The translations under genes were made by a program, and so were the position numbers. The notes below the pieces were generated by a model that saw only the letters and a list, made by a program, of their open reading frames with translations, searched no databases and was not told the DNA's origin. Shown piece after piece: positions 47,564 to 58,184 of a DNA stretch of 64,000 nt (the first letter of the stretch is position 1; every line of letters begins with the position of its first letter). The stretch lies in NCBI GenBank assembly GCA_020634555.1, contig JACKBK010000015.1:6879-70878 (forward strand), read 5' to 3'. The stretch is from Caldilineae bacterium (GTDB lineage Bacteria > Chloroflexota > Anaerolineae > JAAEKA01).

Positions 47564-47800
47564 ATTAGGTGAGCGCTGTCTGGCTGGCGAACCCAGTATG
47601 GCGCGGCAGGTCGGTTTCGCCATTACGCCAGTTCCCGGGCGACACTGGGCGATCTTTTTCGACGCTGCTTGGCACCCGCCTGCCGGGGCGCGAACTTATC
47701 GACAACAGCTGGAGTTTCCACGCTGGCCTATCGACTGGGAACTACCACCGAGATCAGATCCGTGCGCATCCGGCCCGACCGTAATTGATGGGGTCTGGCG
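47564..47800 (+). pseudogene. Broken second hot-dog domain of the MaoC-like gene
   Basis: After the TGA, fragments of the continuation are found in two other frames: SELGERCLAGEP followed by FSTLLGTRLPGRELIDNSW, the latter being a typical MaoC stretch. At least two frameshifts are required. Confidence 0.7.
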
Positions 47801-47914
47801 ACTCACTGTGTGACAGCATCAGTTTGACCGTGTGCGGGGCAGGCGCTGGTGTTGATCAGCGACGTTTCGTAGTATTTCAGTTGAAAAGGTCATTCTAACA
47901 ACGAGGAGACGATC

Positions 47915-49310
47915 ATGAAGACTGTATGCATTGTGCACTGTTGCTGGTAGCCTCGATGCTGCTGGCAGCCTGTGGTGGCGGCGGCGAGACGCCCGAGCCA
48001 TTGACGCGCCCGAGACGGCGCCTACCACTGCGCGAGCCACTCTGGCGCCAGAACCGAAACACCAGCAGAACCCACCAGCAGAGGGCAGCCCACCAGAGCA
48101 GCGGCGACGAACGCATCAGCAACATGGGGGACTTTACCTGCGAGAACTTCGATCAAGATCGGTCGATCACCGACCTGACCGGCGCGCTGGCCATCTACGG
48201 CAACATGGCCCGACGCTCGTTCCTGCTGGGCATGGGGCCACGCCTCCGGCGCGACCTTATCGAGGAGATGGGCGACGGCACAGAATCTACACCTTCAAAG
48301 CGACTGCACGGTGGAGGTGCTGGTGCAGGACACTTGTGACAAGGGCAGCCGGATGAGACGAAACCCTGGCGCGCGAGGCGTCGAGATCAGAGTGGACGTA
48401 CTGGTCAGGAACAGTGGGTGCGGCAGCACAGCAACCTACTGAAGGTCGCCAAGAACGACGCGCGTGAAGATTGCTGGTAGCACTCCGGCGGCGTACGGCT
48501 ATCCTGCGTGAACTTCCAACGACCACACCTTCGCGTCAGCCGCCAGGAACTACCAGGAACTTCATCAGCCTGTGCGGTACCTGACCCAGGAGTACGAACC
48601 GTTCATCGGAGTCTTTGACTACAGCTTCGCTTCTGACGGCGCAGCGTCGGCTTTCACCTGATGCCTACCACACAAGTTCGGCAGCACATTCGTGGCCGAC
48701 CGACCATCTTTACTCCCCTGGACACCAGCTTCCGCCGTACATGGAGCAGATCGCCGACAGCGGTGCGGATGCCTGGATCGTGACCTGGGCTGGCGGCGGG
48801 TTTGGCTGATGTGGTGGACAGCATAGGGAATGGGTGCGTCTACTTCGACTGGCAAGACCACCGGCGTCTTCGGGCCGGTGGACAGATGCAGGACAGGCCA
48901 GCGGCATCTCCTACACTGCACCCGGACAACGCCATCAATGACTGGCTGGTGGAGCAGATCAAAACACGCTATGGTGAGCCGCCTGACCTGTTCGATGGCA
49001 CGGCAGCATGAACGCGCACTGATGGCTCAATCAGGTCGCTCAGAAGACCAAGCGGCGACTTACCAGGCTCGGCTTCCGCTGATCGACGCCCGCCGGAAGA
49101 TCTCTCTCGTTCGAGGCCGAAGAAGGGTCTCATCGAGATCCGGCCTGAGGACATGTTGCGTTGCAGGACATGTACATCGTCAGTGACCGACTTAGCGCGC
49201 CCGACGCGATGTTCGACCTGGTCGCACGACTGACGAACGCCCACCGCACCCGCTGCACCTGAAGGCGAAGACGGATCACTACGACGACCTGCCCATCAAG
49301 CAGCCCAGGC
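47915..49310 (+). pseudogene. Dead LivK-like ABC substrate-binding lipoprotein (copy 1)
   Basis: A lipoprotein signal survives (LLLVASMLLAACGGGGE, about 47940-47990), then RSITDLTGALAIYGNMARRS in the same frame. Later pieces in other frames are recognisable: FGSTFVAD, YMEQIADSGADAWIVTWAGGG (48740-48805), YTAPGQRHQ-type, and LRTCCVAGHV-type remnants of the C-terminus. Multiple stops and shifts. The intact parent would be a branched-chain-amino-acid or aromatic-acid type periplasmic binding protein feeding the Liv permeases at 52.5 kb. Confidence 0.85.
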
Positions 49311-49329
49311 GACGTTTAGGTGGAAGAAG

Positions 49330-50480
49330 CAACGGCGCAACAGGTGCGGTTGCTGCTGTGACCACCAGATCTCAACAACCCGACCTGCGAGAACCGATCA
49401 AGATCCGGTCTGATCTACCGACCTGACCGGCGCGCTGGCCATCTACGCAGCAACATGGCCGGGCAGCTCGCGTTCCTGCTGGGTATGGGTATCCTGGCCG
49501 ACAGCTTCGCGCTGATACCAACCGCGACCTTCAGCGACTGCACGGTGCCGTGCTGGTGCCGGGACGACAAAGACAGCCGGATGAGACGGCAGCCTGGCAG
49601 TGATCAGAGGATCGGTGGAACATGTTGGTCGGAACGGTGAGTTCCGGCAATGCAACCAGCTACGGAATCGCCAAGGAGAACGACGTGGTGCTGATCTGCG
49701 CTGCTCCGGCGGCGGCCAACATGACATCACCGGCGTCAACTTCGCTGTACCTTCCGCGTCATGCAGAACTGGGACTATAGCCTGTTAAATTTACCTGACC
49801 CAGAATTTTGACGTTCCATTCAAGATTCCGCTGGCTTCGGCTACGGCGGCGCGAAATGACGATGCCTGCACCAAGTTCGGCGGCGCATTCGTGGCCGACA
49901 TCTTCTCCCCTGGACACCAGCAAGCTTCCGCCGCCGTACGCGGGCAGATCGCCGACGCAACGGTGCGGATGCCTGGATCAACAAACAGCGGTGGTTCGTG
50001 CCGATGTTTAATCGGCCAAAGACGTTGTGCTGAATGGCATGGGAATGGGTGCGTCTACTTCCGACCGCCGAACGCGAAGCCATCGCTGAGACGGTGGCGG
50101 ACAGGAATGCGGGAACCAGTGGCATCCTCTCACGCACGGACAACGCCATCAACGACTGGCTGGTGGTGGAATCAAGTCCGCCCATTGGCGACCGCCTGAC
50201 CTGTTCGACGCGGCGAACGCCCGCATTGATGGCGATCTACCGCCTGCTTGGGGAGATCGGTGATGTTTCAAATCCGGCACCGCTGATCGACGCCATGGAA
50301 GGTCTCTCGTTCGAAGGGGCCAAGATTAATGGGAACCGGCCTACAAGGACATGTTGCGTTGCGGGACATAGCCCATCGTCGGTATTCGAGCTTTAGCCGC
50401 GCCCGACTTCAAATATTCGACCTGGTCACTGACCAGCCCGAATGCGCCTGCCGCCTGAAGGGCAGGCGGATCTTTCACCG
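49330..50480 (+). pseudogene. Dead LivK-like ABC substrate-binding protein (copy 2)
   Basis: Repeats the same order of fragments as copy 1: the DNA of GACCTGACCGGCGCGCTGGC (49422-49441), AAGTTCGGCGGCGCATTCGT (49870-49889), then CCCCTGGACACCAGCAA and CAACGCCATCAACGACTGGC (50141-50160). It has lost its signal sequence and frame. Together with copy 1 it is a decayed tandem duplication. Confidence 0.85.
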
Positions 50481-50589
50481 GCGACTGCCGTCAAACGGCT
50501 GAGCAGGAAATAATCCGGTGGTTGGAAGTGGTGAATTGGTGAGTTAGCTGGTTTCCGTACCAATCTGCAATCCTACCAAATCACCTGTC

Positions 50590-51355
50590 TACTAAAGATC
50601 ATGCCCGTGTTCGCAAACCGTATTGATGCTGCACCAAAAGGCTTTTGGCGCGCTGGTGGCTGTAAGGGCGGCGTCAGCATTCAGGTGCAATGGCGCAATC
50701 CTCATCATCAGCCACAACGGCGCAACAAAACGACCCCTTTCTTCAACCTGCTGAGCGGCAATCCTGCAACCAACCAGCGGGCAGGTGCTGTACAAGGAAC
50801 GACATCACGCCGTACCACTCACCACCGTCGGCATGGGACAGTCCGTTCCAGATCACCAGCCTGTTCCCCAACCTGGCGGCGTTCGAGAACGTGCGGCTGG
50901 CGTGCCAGCCATGGGGCGCAATAACTTCAATTTCAGCGTGGCTGCGCTTCACCGTACACCGGTAGGACCCCAGCGATCCACAAACCGGTCGGGCTGGCTG
51001 AAACGCTGCAACTGGCGGGCACGTTGCCTCATGGCGATCAGCGCAAGCTGAAACGGGCGCCATTCACCGGGATCCGACCCGGAAGTGTACTGGACACAGA
51101 GCCGACCGCCAACGCCAGCAGCTTCGAGCAGGTGCCGGGCGATGGCGCTGATCCAGGAGATTCAGCTGGCAAACCGTCGATGCTGGTCGAACACAACACG
51201 CGAACGTCGTCGCAGGCATACCGACCGCATGCGGTCATGCACCAGGGGCGGGTGCTGCTGCTGGCCGAGGAATGCCTCCCGCCGGATCGCCGCCAGCAGA
51301 CAATTGCAAACGTATCTGGGTGGGTTAAGCCTGCAGGCTGTAGGAACGGTTAATG
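50590..51355 (+). pseudogene. Dead LivG-type ABC ATPase
   Basis: Fragments in order across frames: KAFGALVAVR, a ruined Walker A region (HNGATKRP where GPNGAGKTT is expected), QPTSGQVLYKER, FQITSLFPNLAAFENVRLAC (50853-50912), LPHGDQRKLE, MLVEHN (51180) and VMHQGRVL (51235). The last codons read YLGG-like. Order and motifs are those of LivG, the first of the two Liv ATPases. Not functional as it stands. Confidence 0.85.
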
Positions 51356-51384
51356 AATTAAGCGGTTGATGGTTAATGGTTGTT
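51349..51384. repeat. Heptad run (locus 10)
   Basis: GGTTAAT, TAAGCGG, TTGATGG, TTAATGG in near period 7, immediately after the dead livG. A pyrimidine-rich run (51433-51478) precedes livF. No complementary arm of comparable length was found. Confidence 0.6.
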
Positions 51385-51510
51385 CTCGTGACCACGTCAC
51401 CAGCTAACAATTTCTGCGTACCACCGCGCCATGACTCCGGTTTTCCCTTCTTTCCTTCCTTTCCCGTCTTTCCCTGACCCCAGCCGCCTGCCGCACCGCA
51501 AGCCACTTTC

Positions 51511-52215
51511 ATGACCATGATTCTCGAAGTCCGTAACATCAACACCTACATCGGCCAGTTTCACATCCTCGAAGGAGTGGATGTGGAGGTGCCGCGCGGG
51601 GGCATCGTGGCGCTGCTGGGCCGTAACGGCGCCGGCAAGACGACCACGCTGAAGTCGATCATGGGGCTGACCCCGCCGCGCTCAGGCGAGATCATCTTCG
51701 ACGGCCAGCCGATCCAGGGACAGCGCAGCTATGAGATCGCGACCATGGGCATCGGCTTCGTGCCGGAGAATCGCGGCATTTTCCGCGACCTCAGCGTCCA
51801 CGAAAACCTCAAGATCGCCGAGCGCAAGAAGGGCGATCTCGACCGCAAGTCCGATTTCATCTTCGAGCTGTTCCCCGACCTGAAGCGGTTGATCAAGCTG
51901 CCGGGAACGCACCTGTCCGGCGGCCAGCAGCAGATGCTGGCCGTGGCGCGCTCGCTGGTGCCCGACAACCGGCTGCTGCTGATCGACGAGCCCAGCGAAG
52001 GTCTGGCGCCGGTGATCATCGAGGCCATGATGGAGGCGATTCGCCGGCTGTCGACCGAGACCACCGTGTTGCTGGTCGAGCAGAACTTCATCGTCGCCAG
52101 CCAACTGGCCTCGCGTTACGTCATTATTGAAGAGGGCCGCTCGGTGCAGTCCGGGCTGATGGCGGACCTCGTCAGCGACAAAGCCACTATCCAGCGCTAC
52201 CTGGGAGCGGCCTAG
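51511..52215 (+). CDS. livF: Branched-chain amino-acid type ABC ATPase
   Basis: 234 residues, the size of LivF. Walker A LLGRNGAGKTTTLKSI (about 36-51), signature THLSGGQQQMLAVARSLV, Walker B RLLLIDEPSEGLAP and H-loop-region LLVEQNF. LivF usually works as a heterodimer with LivG, which is decayed here just upstream. Start may be 51511 or 51517; no clear Shine-Dalgarno site. The gene is fully intact in a region of decay, so selection on it persists or stopped only recently. Confidence 0.94.
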   Translation: MTMILEVRNINTYIGQFHILEGVDVEVPRGGIVALLGRNGAGKTTTLKSIMGLTPPRSGEIIFDGQPIQGQRSYEIATMGIGFVPENRGIFRDLSVHENLKIAERKKGDLDRKSDFIFELFPDLKRLIKLPGTHLSGGQQQMLAVARSLVPDNRLLLIDEPSEGLAPVIIEAMMEAIRRLSTETTVLLVEQNFIVASQLASRYVIIEEGRSVQSGLMADLVSDKATIQRYLGAA

Positions 52216-52218
52216 CAA

Positions 52219-52257
52219 ACGGTTGACGGTTAATTGCTAATGGATAATGGTTAATGA
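52219..52257. repeat. Heptad arm (locus 11, left)
   Basis: CGGTTGA CGGTTAA TTGCTAA TGGATAA TGGTTAA in period 7, starting four bases after the livF stop. Complementary to 52499-52549; between the two lie the REP-like unit and the four-hairpin array. Confidence 0.85.
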
Positions 52258-52273
52258 GCAGAGTGATGCCTCG

Positions 52274-52296
52274 TCACTCCCGCCTCCGCGGGAATG
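52274..52296. repeat. REP-like unit, second copy
   Basis: CACTCCCGCCTCCGCGGGAA followed by TG; same palindrome as at 3134-3153 with one mismatch in the left half. Confidence 0.7.
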
Positions 52297-52311
52297 ACAG
52301 TGAAAGACAAC

Positions 52312-52497
52312 TCTGACTTAGTACTACAACGAGACTTCGGCCGTTTCCACCGATTGAAATCGGTGTCTGGCACCAAAAGTATGCTGAAGCATACTCGAAC
52401 CACCACTTCGGCAACATGTTTCAACATGTTTTCCCTATCAGACGATGATTTCAATCATCGTTCAGATGCCGCACTATCGAAGCCTCGTTTTAGTGTT
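52312..52497. repeat. Mirror-symmetric array of four 18-bp hairpins
   Basis: Four hairpins, each with exactly 8-bp stems around two bases: 52348-52365 (CACCGATT GA), 52378-52395 (AGTATGCT GA), 52413-52430 (AACATGTT TC) and 52443-52460 (CGATGATT TC). Starts are 30, 35 and 30 bases apart. Hairpin 4 inverted resembles hairpin 1 (shared GATTGAAATC) and hairpin 3 inverted resembles hairpin 2. Outer flanks ACGAGACTTCG (52330) and CGAAGCCTCGT (52479) are also inverted. No coding potential. Confidence 0.88.
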
Positions 52498-52498
52498 A

Positions 52499-52549
52499 GC
52501 CATTAACCGCTAACCATTGACCATTAACCCTTCGATAACCCTTCGATTG
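52499..52549. repeat. Heptad arm (locus 11, right)
   Basis: GCCATTA ACCGCTA ACCATTG ACCATTA ACCCTTC in period 7, then two CCCTTCGAT units. Complementary to the arm at 52219-52257. livH starts nine bases later. Confidence 0.85.
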
Positions 52550-52557
52550 GAACGCCT

Positions 52558-54144
52558 ATGCAGAACTTGCTTCAGAGCTACCGCAAGAACCGTACGCTGA
52601 TCATCACCCTGGTGATCCTGTTGCTGCTGCTGTTGCTGGCTATTCAGGGAATGAGCACGCGCGATTGGGTGGTGACCTTGCTGCGCGGGTTGGCGGTTGG
52701 ATCCATCACCTTCCTGGTGGCAGCTGGCTTGTCGATCATTCTTGGGCTGCTGGACGTGCTGAACCTGGCCCATGGCACCCTGTTCATGATCGGCGCGTAC
52801 GTCGGCTGGAGTATGTACGTGCGCCCCGACACGGTGGTGGACATTTCGACGCCGTTTCTGCTGGTGCTGGCGGGCTTTCTGTTGATGCCGCTATGGCTGC
52901 CGTTGCTGTCCAGGCTGAAGCTGAGCCGCGGGACGATGCGGGTCTGGCCGTGGATAGCCCTGGTCGCCGGGCTGGCGTTGCTGGCCGTGGCGCTGACGCG
53001 ATACCCGATCTCCATCTGGAGCGCGACGGTGTATCAGGACAGTCCCATCGTCTGGACGCAATACTTCGAGGCGGGTACGGTGGCCGAAAACGTGACACCG
53101 GCAACCTTCCCATCGGCCCTTGGCGCGCTGTTGACCTGGGGAGCGCTGCTGATCGGCAGCATGCTGGTTGGTCTGGCAGCGGTCGGTTTTGCCGTGGCGC
53201 GTCGCGGGGCTACGGCGCAGGCGGGACGCCCGGCCACGAGGCCGCTGATCTGGTTTGTGGTTCTGGTCATCGTCGGCGTGGCGTTGTACGTCGTCAACAC
53301 GCCGTTGTCGGGCTTCTTGCTGGGTCTTGGCAGCAACGCACTGTTCGTACTGGCAATCGTCGTGGCGACATTGGTAGGCGCCGGCCTTGGCGGGCTGATG
53401 GAGAGCACGCTGATCCGGCCCTTGTACGAGCGGGCGATCTACCAGATCCTGTTGACGCTGGGGCTGGGCTTCATCGGCGTTGAGATGGTGCGTACTATCT
53501 GGGGCCGCACCGGTTTCACCATGCCCAAGCCAGAACTGTTTTCCAGCACGGGCGACGGTTGTCCGGCCGACAGCATCGCCGGCTGGTTGCAGTACCACTG
53601 TTCGACCATCATCATCGACATCGGCGGCGAGCCGGCCCGCATCCGCACCTACAACGAACTGTTCGTCATCGCCGTCGGGATCTTCGTGTTGATCGTCGTC
53701 TGGCTGCTCTTGCAGCGCACGCGGCTGGGGATGATCATCCGGGCCGGCGTGCAGGACAGCCGGATGGTGGAAGCGCTGGGTATCAACGTGCGGCGGGTGT
53801 TCACGCTGGTGTTTGCGCTGGGCGTCGGACTGGCAGCGTTCGGCGGTGTGATCGCGGCACCGGCCAACGGGCTGTCGGATACCATGGGCGCGACCCTGTT
53901 GCTGAGTTCGCTGATCGCGCTGGCCATCGGCGGTCTGACCAGCTTTCCCGGCGCGGCAGCCGGTGCTGTCATTGTCGGGTTGACGCAGCAGTTCATCATC
54001 CGCTATGGCCAGCTAGGCATCAACCTCCCCTTCATGGAAGAGCCGTGGAAGCCGTCGCCGCCGCTGGTGCCTGCATCGGTGATTCTCCTGATGATCGTGA
54101 TCCTGCTGGTGCTGCCGCAGGGGTTGTTTGGACGCAGCGAATAA
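52558..54144 (+). CDS. livH: Branched-chain amino-acid type ABC permease, enlarged
   Basis: 528 residues against 290-340 for ordinary LivH. The start (LAVGSITFLVAAGLSIILGL, NLAHGTLFMIGAYVG) and the end (GVQDSRMVEALGINVRRVFT, GLSDTMGATLLLSSLIALA) match LivH, including the cytoplasmic coupling loop. Between them about 150 residues with three or four extra hydrophobic segments are inserted after residue 85, and a polar outside loop (about 320-360) contains two Cys in GDGCPAD and QYHCSTI. Enlarged LivH forms exist in Chloroflexota, but the function of the extra part is unknown. Confidence 0.93.
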   Translation: MQNLLQSYRKNRTLIITLVILLLLLLLAIQGMSTRDWVVTLLRGLAVGSITFLVAAGLSIILGLLDVLNLAHGTLFMIGAYVGWSMYVRPDTVVDISTPFLLVLAGFLLMPLWLPLLSRLKLSRGTMRVWPWIALVAGLALLAVALTRYPISIWSATVYQDSPIVWTQYFEAGTVAENVTPATFPSALGALLTWGALLIGSMLVGLAAVGFAVARRGATAQAGRPATRPLIWFVVLVIVGVALYVVNTPLSGFLLGLGSNALFVLAIVVATLVGAGLGGLMESTLIRPLYERAIYQILLTLGLGFIGVEMVRTIWGRTGFTMPKPELFSSTGDGCPADSIAGWLQYHCSTIIIDIGGEPARIRTYNELFVIAVGIFVLIVVWLLLQRTRLGMIIRAGVQDSRMVEALGINVRRVFTLVFALGVGLAAFGGVIAAPANGLSDTMGATLLLSSLIALAIGGLTSFPGAAAGAVIVGLTQQFIIRYGQLGINLPFMEEPWKPSPPLVPASVILLMIVILLVLPQGLFGRSE

Positions 54145-54166
54145 CAGCCGCTAGAGGAATCGAGCT

Positions 54167-55252
54167 TTGAACGCAGCAACTACTGACAAGTCTCCCTGGC
54201 GCCGCCACGCCGGTTTTCTCATCACCGTCGCCTTTCTGGCCGCGCTGCCATTCATCCTCGCGGTGGTCGAAGGGTTGCCCTTTGGCAGCCTGCTGGCCAA
54301 CGACTCCAGCACGGCCAAGTTCCTGCAAGGGTTGTTGATCGAGGTTTTTATCCTGGCAGTGTTTGCCATCAGCTACGATCTGGTGTTGGGCGTCACCGGG
54401 CTACTCTCGTTTGGCCACGGCATGTTCTTCGCTTTCGGGTCCTACCTGACGGGCGTCCTGCTGAAGACTTTCGGATGGCCGCTATGGGCAGTGTTGATTG
54501 GCGCGGTGGTGGCGGGCCTGTTCAATGCGCTGCTGTTTGCTGTCGTCCTGCCGCGCGTCAAGGGGATCACCTTCGCGCTGGTGACGCTGGGTATCGCCTC
54601 GGTGTTCGACATCCTGATCCGCACCCAGGAGATGAACCCGTACACCGGCTCGGACGTCGGGTTGCAAGGGATTCCACGGCCCGACTTCCTGAACCCGGTG
54701 GATGACCGGCTGCGCTTCTACTATGTCACGCTGGCCTTCGCGATCCTGATCTACCTGCTTTACAAGCGCTTCGTCGACTCGCCGACGGGGCGCGTCTGCA
54801 TCGCGACCCGGGAGAACGAGAACCGGGCGCTGAACATCGGTTTCAACACGTTCTACTTCAAGCTGGCCGCGCTGATACTGGCGGGTGTTACGGCCAGTCT
54901 GGCCGGCATGTTCAACACCCTCTACAAGCCGCTGGTCAGCCCGGAGATCGCCGGCCTCGGCTTCACCGTCGAGGGGCTGCTAATGCTGCTGATTGGCGGC
55001 ATTGGCACGCTGAGCGGCGCGATGATCGGCGCAGCCATCCTGAGGCTGATGGAGTACTACCTCTCGCGCTGGTTCGGTGAAGGCGCTGCCTTTATCCTCG
55101 GTGCGATCTACATCCTCATCGTCATGTTCCTGCCCTACGGCATCGTCGGTACCTGGCGCTTGCGCCGCCTGGACATCGCGGCCGGCCGGCAGCGCCTGCT
55201 GTCCTACTTCACCGGCCGGCAGAAGGAAACGCCCGACAAGGGGAAGTTGTGA
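54167..55252 (+). CDS. livM: Branched-chain amino-acid type ABC permease
   Basis: 361 residues starting at TTG with AGAGGAA upstream. LivM features: YDLVLGVTGLLSFGHGMFFA, TLGIASVFDILI, coupling loop TRENENRALNIGFNTFYFKL and the Gly-rich GGIGTLSGAMIGAA. It pairs with LivH to form the channel. Directly downstream of livH, so co-transcribed. Intact. Confidence 0.94.
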   Translation: MNAATTDKSPWRRHAGFLITVAFLAALPFILAVVEGLPFGSLLANDSSTAKFLQGLLIEVFILAVFAISYDLVLGVTGLLSFGHGMFFAFGSYLTGVLLKTFGWPLWAVLIGAVVAGLFNALLFAVVLPRVKGITFALVTLGIASVFDILIRTQEMNPYTGSDVGLQGIPRPDFLNPVDDRLRFYYVTLAFAILIYLLYKRFVDSPTGRVCIATRENENRALNIGFNTFYFKLAALILAGVTASLAGMFNTLYKPLVSPEIAGLGFTVEGLLMLLIGGIGTLSGAMIGAAILRLMEYYLSRWFGEGAAFILGAIYILIVMFLPYGIVGTWRLRRLDIAAGRQRLLSYFTGRQKETPDKGKL

Positions 55253-55297
55253 CGGCAGAGGGGGACCGGACACAACACGCAAGATACCTTTCCGCTC

Positions 55298-55326
55298 TGG
55301 CAGTCTTCTCCCACCTATGCTAGAAT
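55298..55326 (+). promoter_or_regulatory. Promoter of glnS with extended -10
   Basis: TGGCAG (55298-55303), 17-bp spacer, TAGAAT (55321-55326) preceded by TGC, giving an extended -10. It lies 67 bases before the glnS start. Confidence 0.65.
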
Positions 55327-55392
55327 GGCTGCCATTCGGCCGCGCTTCGACCGGCCGTGTAACTCATTGCCATTCATGCAAAGGATCGATCC

Positions 55393-57075
<1,683 letters not shown>

Positions 57076-57089
57076 CTCAAGCCCTCAAT

Positions 57090-57172
57090 CTCCTACTCCT
57101 ACTCGTCCTCCTACTCCTACTCGTTTGAACTGATCGGAACGGAAGAGTACGAGTAGGAGTAGGAGTAGGAGC
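57090..57172. repeat. Period-6 hairpin repeat (CTCCTA / TAGGAG), second locus
   Basis: Left arm 57090-57123 (CTCCTACTCCTACTCG units), 21-base centre, right arm 57145-57172 (GTACGAGTAGGAGTAGGAG). Same vocabulary as 7051-7138. The last GGAG units lie close enough to ATG 57187 to help ribosome binding. Confidence 0.88.
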
Positions 57173-57186
57173 CGGGGCAGCCGACC

Positions 57187-58005
57187 ATGAAACGCGTCTT
57201 TGCAGCCGATATCAAGCCTGACGACACGGTGGACGACATCTTCCGGGTCGTGGATCACCGGCTGGCGCCCTACCGCGATGAGGCCAAGGGGCATTACTTG
57301 CTTCTGACGCTGGCCGACCGCACCGGCCACATCGACGCGCGGCTGTGGGAGGGCGCGACCGATGCGGCCGGCTGGCTCAACCCCGGCGATGCGGCGCATG
57401 TCAGCGGTCGCGCCACGCTCTACCAGGACCGGATCCGGCTTCGGGTCGAGTCCATCGAACCGGCCGATGACAACGAAGTTGATCTTAACCTGTTGCTGGC
57501 CATGCCCGGCCGTGAAGCCGGCGAAGCGCTGGCCTTTCTGAACGAAGCGGCCGGCCGAATCGCCAGCCAGCCGTTGCGCTGGCTGGTGGAGAGCTTCTAC
57601 GGCGACACCGATTTCGTGACCGCGCTGACTCAAGCGCCACCCAATCGGCCTGGCGCTGCGCTGCGCAACATGGTAAATTTGCTGGAACTGGCGGCGCCGC
57701 TGCTGGCTCCCGACAGCGATCTCGACAGCGACCTGCTGCACGCCGCGATTCTGCTGCACGAGGCCGGTCTGTCGGTAGCGCTGACGCAGCCCAAGGGTGG
57801 CCGGGCAGTGGCCTGGCTGGGCGTTGCCCCGTTGACCGATCAACTGGTCAGCGAGCGGCTGGCCCAGGCCCCCGACTTCCCGTCCGATCTGGCCATCGAC
57901 CTGCGCCACTGCCTGCTGGTTGCTGCAGGGGCCGTCAAAGCCCGCAGCCGTGAGGCAGCTGTGCTGGTGCAGCTCAAGGCGCTGCAAGACGTTTTGAACA
58001 AGTGA
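57187..58005 (+). CDS. YhaM-like OB-fold protein with degenerate HD domain
   Basis: 272 residues. The N-terminal OB fold (KGHYLLLTLADRTGHIDARL, VSGRATLYQDRIRLRVESI) is the nucleic-acid binding domain of YhaM-type 3'-5' exoribonucleases. The C-terminal helical domain aligns in outline with the HD domain, but the metal-binding HD pair appears as HE (ILLHEAGLS) and the second His cluster (usually LSHHG) is absent. It is therefore probably a binding protein without nuclease activity. Function inferred only. Confidence 0.65.
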   Translation: MKRVFAADIKPDDTVDDIFRVVDHRLAPYRDEAKGHYLLLTLADRTGHIDARLWEGATDAAGWLNPGDAAHVSGRATLYQDRIRLRVESIEPADDNEVDLNLLLAMPGREAGEALAFLNEAAGRIASQPLRWLVESFYGDTDFVTALTQAPPNRPGAALRNMVNLLELAAPLLAPDSDLDSDLLHAAILLHEAGLSVALTQPKGGRAVAWLGVAPLTDQLVSERLAQAPDFPSDLAIDLRHCLLVAAGAVKARSREAAVLVQLKALQDVLNK

Positions 58006-58020
58006 CAGTCACTTCGTGTC

Positions 58021-58154
58021 GTAGGATAGCCCCTTGTGGGCGTCTCGGTGAGTGCGGCATCGATCGTGCCACGTGGTGTTCCCGGAACGGGCACAAGGCC
58101 CTATCCTACAGGTTCGGCCACGTAGCATGTTGTAGGATAGCCCCTTGTGGGCGT
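58021..58154. repeat. GTAGGATAGCCCC repeat cluster
   Basis: Two direct copies of GTAGGATAGCCCCTTGTGGG (58021-58040 and 58132-58151) and one inverted shorter copy (GGGCACAAGGCCCTATCCTA, 58089-58108) between them, giving a folded element. A further copy is at 7175-7198. The gltX ribosome-binding site follows. Confidence 0.8.
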
Positions 58155-58184
58155 TTCCGGCGTGGATTGTAAGGAGATGTTTTC

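Noticed and set aside
47926..51369. Small ORFs of 60-140 residues in the 47.9-51.4 kb zone as real genes
   Set aside because: They carry interrupted fragments of LivK and LivG in several frames, which marks them as pseudogene pieces.
57187..58005. Active YhaM exoribonuclease
   Set aside because: The HD metal-binding residues are not present, so only the fold assignment is kept.
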